Shown piece after piece: positions 58,050 to 64,000 of a DNA stretch of 64,000 bases. The stretch spans positions 14,084,662-14,148,661 of the forward strand of contig CAXIPT010000001.1 of NCBI GenBank assembly GCA_964030475.1, written 5' to 3'. Under the pieces are notes generated by a model. The model was given only the letters and a program-made list of their open reading frames with translations. It was not told the DNA's origin and did not search any database. The number at the start of each line of letters is the position of its first letter. Within the stretch, counting starts at the first letter, position 1. The position numbers and the translations under genes are program-made. The DNA comes from Tethya wilhelma (lineage: Eukaryota > Porifera > Demospongiae > Tethyida > Tethyidae).

Positions 58050-59334
58050 CTAGAAGTCATTAGGGCATTTCCACGGTCCTCGAGCTCCTTCAGGTAGTGG
58101 CTGTTTGGAGGTGCACCAGCTATGGTTTATATCTTGTGTAGTAATACTTTGCTGATCGCATGTTAATCCAGCCTCATCATCAGTGAAATAAAACGCAAAC
58201 GCCAGCGATTCCCAGCTTATGTTGGTTGAAGCATGTTTCAGCTTAAAGATAGGAGTTGCGTTTGGGTCATTAAGAAACCTCCCATTGTCATCCACAAGCC
58301 CATCCAAGTCAAACACGTCATTGCTATTGTGTTGGTTCAAGCATTGAAACCCACTCAATTCATCATCAAGATCACCCTCTCCACAGATGATAACTACATA
58401 GCATATTTCACGTTTGTATCGAAGTGTTCCTCCAATGACTAGGTAAGCCTCAGCTAAACCACGGGACTGCTTGTAGCTTTGAAGCAGATCAAAAAGCTTT
58501 CCTATAAACTCATTGTTGCCATAGCAAGATTTTGGAGGCAATTTCAGATAATCAGGTATATTGCTGATACTGTTTTTCCGTCTGTCTTCTAGTTCTACAT
58601 CGGTAGAATCCCATTTCCTTAGTGATATTCCCCACCATGAAAGTGACCCAGGAAACACTTTTCCTGTAGGCAAGACTTCTGTGTAGTTTGCATCATCTCC
58701 AGCAGGCTCATCATGATCATTAGACCTCCAGGTTTCACCTATCGGTGAGCCATCCCAGGAATACTTTTTGCCAAACTTTGAGGTTGGTTTGAAGAGATAA
58801 TGCTGCTGGCCTCTTGTTATGCAACAAGCTTCTCTATTATGTGTCACATGAGATAGCGCACCAATGGGCAGCTCAAGAGAATTTTCTAAATCAGGTTGAA
58901 TTGATCCATATGGATAAGAAGTGGTGAAAATGTTGGGAAAGTGCACCTCATACATTTTCTTGGTATGTCCTGATGGGGCTTGTATCTGTTCATCTCTGAA
59001 ATAGCTGTAAATTTTTTGAAAAGTTACATATTAAATGAACTCCTGTAACCTGTACAGCGTGAGTATGAATCATAATTATATTAGAGTACTGGCATTGCTA
59101 GGTAGTTTGCTTTTTTGTATTGCAATTGGCACTGACCACTATGCCTATTATTGTGTAACAGTTTACATGGATACACTTGTGGACTTCCTTGAAAAAGTGT
59201 GGGAATTATTGTACATACTTAGGCTATACTGACATGCAACAACTACCAAATAACACTATTATTATTATTACTTATTAACAATTTTGAGCTTGTGCTTACC
59301 TTCCTTGCTGAGTATTTCTTGTTAGTGTTGCCAT
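58050..59334 (-). CDS. Uncharacterised array family, copy B
   Basis: Exons 59334-59300 and 59004-58050, 329 residues, with the same exon structure and intron phase as copy A. Exon 1 gives MATLTRNTQQG; exon 2 begins SYFRDEQIQAPSGHTKKMYE. It keeps LSHVTHNREA, DGSPIGETWR, FPGSLSWWGISLRKWDS, CYGNNEF, VIGGTLRYKREICYVVIIC, LNQHNSNDVFDLDGLVDD and WESLAFAFYF. It is clearly more diverged from A than A is from D. Both exons are intact and in phase, so it should be functional. Function unknown. Confidence 0.8.
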
Positions 59335-59959
59335 AATAAAGAATGGATAGTTATTCAGGAATGGACACTTCCCAGTTTTGTTCAGGTACTAGCTATAATG
59401 GTATACCTAGGTCAGTCTCAGAAGTGTTTTTGAGGGGCGGTTTTAATTTGTTTGCTGCAAATTATTCAAATCATGACGCAGCAGTTTCGTGGGAATCTTG
59501 ACCATGAAAACACATTAGTGTTAGACCACAAAATGTCACAATGGTGCATGTGGCATTCATTTCAGAACCATTACTATAATAAGACTAATTTGAGAAAGAT
59601 GTATGTATACAGCTAAAGTACTGTATGTAAAAGAATTTACCATTACTGAAGTAGCCGAACAGAACATTACGTTCAACAGGTACTCTGCTTTACAACCACA
59701 ACATAATTGATTTTGTTCTGTCTGAAGTGTTAGTGATCATATTATACTATGATTGAAAAATGAAACAGGTTGTGACATCCACAAAAGCAAACCCAACAAC
59801 CACACAAAAAGATGAAGTTAGGGAGCAGAAAACATTCGGTTAAAAAATCCTAAGTGATCTAGTAGTCATAATTATAGTACTTTAAAGATATACAGTAGAC
59901 ATTTGCAGTTAGGGAGCTAATTAAGTATTAAAACCATCACTCTTGTTTTGGGTGGTCAT
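59335..59959. other. Spacer between array copies B and C
   Basis: No gene seen. It contains the duplicated upstream block shared with copy A (about 59460-59540, including 'aatcatgacgcagcagtttc') and AT-rich DNA. Confidence 0.45.
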
Positions 59960-60890
59960 TTGGACATATCCATGGGTGATACTTTTTTATTGGTAATTTT
60001 GAGAAACAAATTTCTGTTGAGTGCACAATTGGCTCAGTGTATATGTATCATCATGAGCTAACTTTAGCATAGCCTCAGAATGTGGTTGATCTTCAAAGTA
60101 GAATGCAAATGTCAATGTCTCCCATCCACGAGGGTCATGTTTTGGTGAAATGTGGTTGACTACAAAGACTGAAACTGCTTCTGGATTGACAACTTTTCCA
60201 TTTCCTATGCTGTCCACAAGTCCATTCAACCTAAGAATTGATTGGTTGGACTCAATTAGGCGTGGAAAATTTCTCAATTCCTTCTCCAGATCATTTTGTG
60301 TGCAGACAATAATGACATAACATATTTCATGTCTCAGGACTGTATCACAGTGTTCCTCCTACAACAAGGTACACATCCTTTGCATCACGAGAGGTCTTAT
60401 AGCTCTCTAACATGTCAGATAGATTTCACACATATTCAATGTTACCATAGCGAGATCGAGGTGGCAAGCTCAGATAATCTGCTACATCTCCAGATTGTCG
60501 TAGACGACAAAGATCAGGATCATTCTCTCTCCATTTCATCAGTGGTATGCCCCACCATGATAAAGATCCTGGAAGAACTTTGTCTTCATGTGTGATTTTT
60601 CTTATAAGTTGCTCCCATTTCAGTCGATTCATTAGATTCTGAAAGGATCCAAGTTTCACCCATTGGTGAGCCTTCTCATGCAGGAATACTTTTTACCATA
60701 CTTTCCTCCAGATATGCATATATTATAATCCTGGTTGTGGTGTGTTACATGTGAAATCCACTCAACTGGCTGTAACTCAAGCACATTTTCTGATTTAGGA
60801 GTGACAGTTGAAATGTTTTCATATGGATGGCAAGTGGTGAAAATTTGAAAATTTGTCACCGGGAAAGTACACCTCATATACCTCCTAAAA
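59960..60890 (-). pseudogene. Uncharacterised array family, copy C (broken)
   Basis: Homology to the family runs over the full length but in three frames. N-terminal part 60877-60656 (WISHVTHHNQDYN), middle 60659-60426 (VLPGSLSWWGIPLMKW, RYGNIEYV), C-terminal part 60277-59987 (WETLTFAFYFEDQ). Stops occur after RYGNIEYV and in the region that should read GTLRYKHEI, and frame changes occur near 60870 and 60690. No first exon was found. It is the most diverged copy and almost certainly a pseudogene, unless sequence errors are involved. Confidence 0.75.
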
Positions 60891-61112
60891 TGCTTATCTT
60901 GAGTTTTTGTCCCATCAAATTTTTTGAAAGTATCTGAAATATATATATTATAATATTATAGGTTTGAACATGAAAAAAAATATATAGCTACGTTGACCAT
61001 AAAATTAATATTAAATTACTTTATGATTATAATTTATGCTAAAAAGTGTCTATACAACTGTATCTATGAACTACTAGTGTAGAAGCTAGCCCCACCATGC
61101 TGGCAGGTATAT

Positions 61113-62051
61113 CTAGAGGTCATTAGGGCATATCCAATTGTCTCCCTTTATAGGTGGTGGCTGTTTGGAGGTGCAGAAGCTGTGGTTTATATCACGTGTA
61201 GTAATAAGCTCAGGATCAGTATACTTATCACACTTTAATACATCCTTATGGCTTCGAAAGTAGAATGCAAATGCCAGTGACTCCCAGCTTGAGTCAGTTG
61301 AAATATGCCTCAACTTAAAGATAGGAACTGCTTTTGGGTTTATTAACTTCCCATTGTCATCGACAAGCCCATTCAAGTCAAGCACCCCATTGCTATTGTG
61401 TTGATTCAAACGTGGAAACCTACTCAGTTCTCCATTTTGCTCATCAAGGTCATCCTCTATACAGATGATAACAACATAGCATATTTCATGTTTGTATCGA
61501 AGTGTTCCTCCAATGACTAGATAGGCATCAGCTACAGATTTGCCACGAGACTGCTTGTAGCATTGAAACAGATCAGATAACCTTCCTACAAACTCATTGT
61601 TGCCATACCAAGAATCAGGGGGTAATTTCAAATAACCTGGTATTTTGCTGGCAGTGTTTCGGCGGCATGTTTCTAGTTGATGATCATTAGAATTCCATTC
61701 TCTTAGCGATACCCCCCACCACGAAAGTGACCCAGGAAACACCTTTTCTGTATGATAGATTTCCCTGTACTTTGCTCCATCAGATGGTTCATCTTCACCG
61801 ATCAGAGCCTTGTAGGTTTCTCCAATAGGGGAACCATTATAGTCATATTTTTTGCCATACTTTGAAGCCACCTTGAATGTGAAATAACGTGCACTTGTTT
61901 CTTTTATAGATTCTGCTTTTCTGTTGTGTGTCACATGAGATATATTATAAATGGGTACCCCAAGAGGATTTAATTCAGACTGAATATTTCCATATGGATG
62001 AGATGCGGTGAAACTTTCAGGAAAGTACACCTCATAGTACTTTTTCTTCAT
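61113..62051 (-). CDS. Uncharacterised array family, copy D
   Basis: 312 codons from the ATG at 62051 (MKKKYYEVYFPESFTASHPY). All family blocks are present: ISHVTHNRKAESI, GSPIGETYKA, VFPGSLSWWGVSLREW, SWYGNNEFVG, VIGGTLRYKHEICYVVIIC, LNQHNSNGVLDLNGLVDDNG and WESLAFAFYF. It is very close to copy A in the C-terminal half. An exon-1 counterpart exists at 62233-62205 (MGNKCQQLG, donor gtaatg) and an acceptor at 62097. Splicing them gives SYFRDEWIQTETGPEI and then a stop, because the linker is 8 bases longer than in copy B. So either translation starts at 62051 or this copy has a 5' frameshift. Confidence 0.75.
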   Translation of the reverse strand: MKKKYYEVYFPESFTASHPYGNIQSELNPLGVPIYNISHVTHNRKAESIKETSARYFTFKVASKYGKKYDYNGSPIGETYKALIGEDEPSDGAKYREIYHTEKVFPGSLSWWGVSLREWNSNDHQLETCRRNTASKIPGYLKLPPDSWYGNNEFVGRLSDLFQCYKQSRGKSVADAYLVIGGTLRYKHEICYVVIICIEDDLDEQNGELSRFPRLNQHNSNGVLDLNGLVDDNGKLINPKAVPIFKLRHISTDSSWESLAFAFYFRSHKDVLKCDKYTDPELITTRDINHSFCTSKQPPPIKGDNWICPNDL

Positions 62052-62233
62052 ATTTCCGGGCCTGTTTCAGTTTGTATCCATTCATCTCGGAAATAGCTGT
62101 AGATTGAATTTAAGCACTTAGTCTTGACTCCACATTAACAACTAATATTACTTATTGGAAATTATGCATTTCCTGCTTTATGATTAATACCCGCATGTCA
62201 TTACCTTCCAAGTTGTTGGCATTTGTTTCCCAT

Positions 62234-62688
62234 GATAATCCAGAATTGTGGTTCTATTCTGAGGATAATTGCTTGTTCTTGTAATAACCTAAACTGAGTC
62301 CCAAGAAGCATTATATTTGAGGGGCGGATTATTTTTTGCTGCATCATGGTGAATCCATGTCATGCAGTAATTTAGTCACGGCCTGGGAACTTTAGTTGCA
62401 CTAAACCATGAATACACAAATGCTGCAATTGACCACAAGGGATTGTATATGATTGTATAATTATGGTTACAGAATCAAATAATATAGAGCTGTAGTTCAA
62501 TGCACTTCAGCTAATTGCTATAGCTGTGCAGGCTAGGCCCATGCTTGCAGAATGTCTCTGCTCTATTCATGATCAATTACATTACAATATTCATGTGCTT
62601 TCAGCAAGCAGCTGTCAATTTTGAATTTCAGGGCAGAGCAAGTTTGAAATGAATTCTCAGCCTTTTTCCCTTCTTCTCTTTGTTTTAG
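62234..62688. other. Upstream region of array copy D, no gene seen
   Basis: It carries a diverged version of the block found upstream of copies A and B ('gaggggcggattattttttg', 'gaccacaagggattgtatat'). This supports duplication of whole gene-plus-promoter units. Confidence 0.4.
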
Positions 62689-63181
62689 CATTACCTAACT
62701 TGGGAGAATCACAACACAAGTGGTGGTAAGCCTTTAAATGTCTTAAATTGCTAGCATTGATTGGGGGTATAGCCTATCACTCCATTCTACAGGTACCATA
62801 ATTATGAAGCCCACACTCAAGAGCTTCTCTCTTTTAAAGAGAAGGTATCGGTGTTAATCATATTCAAGTGTCACCCTCCTTATGGAAGTTACCCTCATTT
62901 TTTTAGATCAGTGTTCACTAAACACACAATCATGGTTAATCTTGTAGGTAATACTGCAGTCCTCAGCAGAAAATGTGACCTGGATTAGTTCATCTTGTAC
63001 CAGTTCAGTTATTTCTGATAGGTAAAGGAGTCTCAATTGAATGCAGTTTATACAGTGGGCACTGGCTCTAAATTCTCATGTTCTTCCTTTTTTCAGTCCC
63101 CCCACAGCTGAACTGACATGTTTTCGACCTGGCTTACATCTGGTCAACATAGAAGACACTGACTCTTCAAATACTGCACAG
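62689..63181 (+). CDS. Possible lectin-like exons, partial
   Basis: Candidate exons at about 62689-62726 and 62793-62845 could join to read LPNLGESQHKWWYHNYEAHT. A candidate exon at about 63097-63181 reads CFRPGLHLVNIEDTDSSNTA, like the C...GAHLV.I stretch of C-type lectin domains, followed by a gtaaag donor. Phases between the second and third are unresolved and the calcium-site part was not found. It may be a real gene continuing beyond the window or a decayed one. Confidence 0.3.
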
Positions 63182-63705
63182 GTAAAGGGAAAAAAAAGAT
63201 AAACAAGGGACTGAGGGGGTGGGCACATTTCAGACACCATGGAAATTGTATGCACACCACTCTTGATTTCCAGAGTTCTGTTTACATTCCCCTTGAAAAC
63301 TCTCCCTACTGTTATCTCTGGAAAGGCCAGTTCCTTGAACAGCAGAGCAACTTGAGCAAGTAAACACAGTAGCTACTGACATGTTTCCTTTAATCTACTT
63401 GTGGTCTTGTTTCTCTGTAACTTATGAATGATCAATTGATCCAATGTGCTGGAACTGAAGTGTTCAGGTTAGCACTGTGGGCTGCTGGGGACTCACATGT
63501 GGTGAATGTATCCTATTGCTCAACTCCACTAGGTACTGCTACAAGCTTGGGTTGGAACCACAATGGAAGAAAGTGTTCATGAAACTGTAAGATTATGGTG
63601 GCATGTTTATCCCAAAATAATTCCCAACTTGTGTCCTTCTTTGACACATCAGGAGCTCTTGAGAGCCATAGGCCCGAGCACATCAATATGAACTGTACCT
63701 AGCAC
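63182..63705. other. Right-edge region, unassigned
   Basis: Possible further exons of the lectin-like gene (an open run YIPLENSPYCYLWKGQF near 63280-63340) cannot be connected with confidence. Nothing else is recognisable. Confidence 0.25.
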
Positions 63706-63905
63706 ATAATATTGGTGGGGATAAAATTTGGTATTTGTCAAAAATTTCACAATTGGTGGATTTTATTTTGGCGATAGTGCACACAGCAATACACGTATTC
63801 CGTATTTGCTATGCAAAATGACTGTTTCGTGGATTTAATATTGGTAGTCCTTACCAAAGCCACCAATCAACTAGTATTAAAATCTGCCAAATTTTTGTAA
63901 TTATC
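63706..63905. mobile_element. MITE-like interspersed repeat, copy 2
   Basis: The reverse complement of 63835-63880 (gattggtggctttggtaagg, then actaccaatattaaatccac) matches 3289-3330. The left part ('ttcacaattggtggatttta') repeats the motif in the opposite sense, giving the element a palindromic character. It is about 190 bp and non-coding. Confidence 0.5.
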
Positions 63906-64000
63906 ATTAATCTTACATGAATAGTACCACAGGATTATGTGCATATTTCATCACTTCTTATTAGGACAATGAATTAACCATCTTGTTTCATTCTCTTGGA

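Noticed and set aside
1..64000. tRNA, rRNA, CRISPR array or viral genes
   Set aside because: None was recognised by eye; a tRNA or snRNA could be missed without a covariance search.

Overview
The window is nuclear DNA from an animal. It has spliced genes with short GT-AG introns, dense CA/GT and CT/GA microsatellites, LINE and MITE remnants, and metazoan signalling genes: protein kinase D, a WDR62/MAPKBP1-type scaffold, a TRAF-like adaptor, an Ig/FN3/Sushi receptor and the ribosome quality-control factor NEMF. The AT-rich, compact layout and the apparently lineage-specific gene families suggest an early-branching metazoan, probably a demosponge. That assignment is inference. There is no prokaryotic operon, CRISPR array or rRNA gene.

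Layout. 1-3.5 kb: a secreted Cys-rich gene and decayed copies of it. 3.55-22.44 kb (minus): WDR62/MAPKBP1-like double WD40 scaffold. One 8.9 kb intron (9443-18317) carries two complete plus-strand genes, a single-pass receptor (10116-15290) and a one-exon TRAF-like gene (15987-17348). 22.82-35.46 kb (plus): protein kinase D, head-to-head with the scaffold across 377 bp. 36.18-47.46 kb (minus): NEMF, tail-to-tail with PKD. It hosts a YHYH-domain surface protein (39284-40555, plus) and a glycine-zipper/EF-hand reading frame (44036-44887, minus) in its introns.

47.3-55.4 kb is a disturbed block. It starts and ends with a ~1.03 kb near-identical direct repeat offset by 8126 bp. The second copy abuts a single N beside one arm of a long inverted repeat. 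Inside are two LINE fragments, a LINE 3' tail, MITE-like elements, a helical-bundle/FN3/glycine-zipper gene whose ATG touches a truncated LINE, and an orphan transmembrane exon. 55.4-62.2 kb holds a minus-strand tandem array of an uncharacterised ~330-residue family: three largely open copies, one pseudogene, and a fragment at 47.9-48.4 kb. The last 1.3 kb has possible lectin-like exons.

Most striking observations. (1) The PKD model runs in phase from the glycine loop straight to the APE motif, so the catalytic lysine, HRD and DFG are absent, and the junction is a 138 bp microsatellite-filled intron. (2) A receptor and a TRAF-like adaptor are nested inside a MAPK-scaffold gene. (3) The tandem uncharacterised family and the glycine-zipper proteins are candidates for undescribed lineage-specific systems. 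Several structural oddities coincide with Ns or microsatellites and may be assembly errors.
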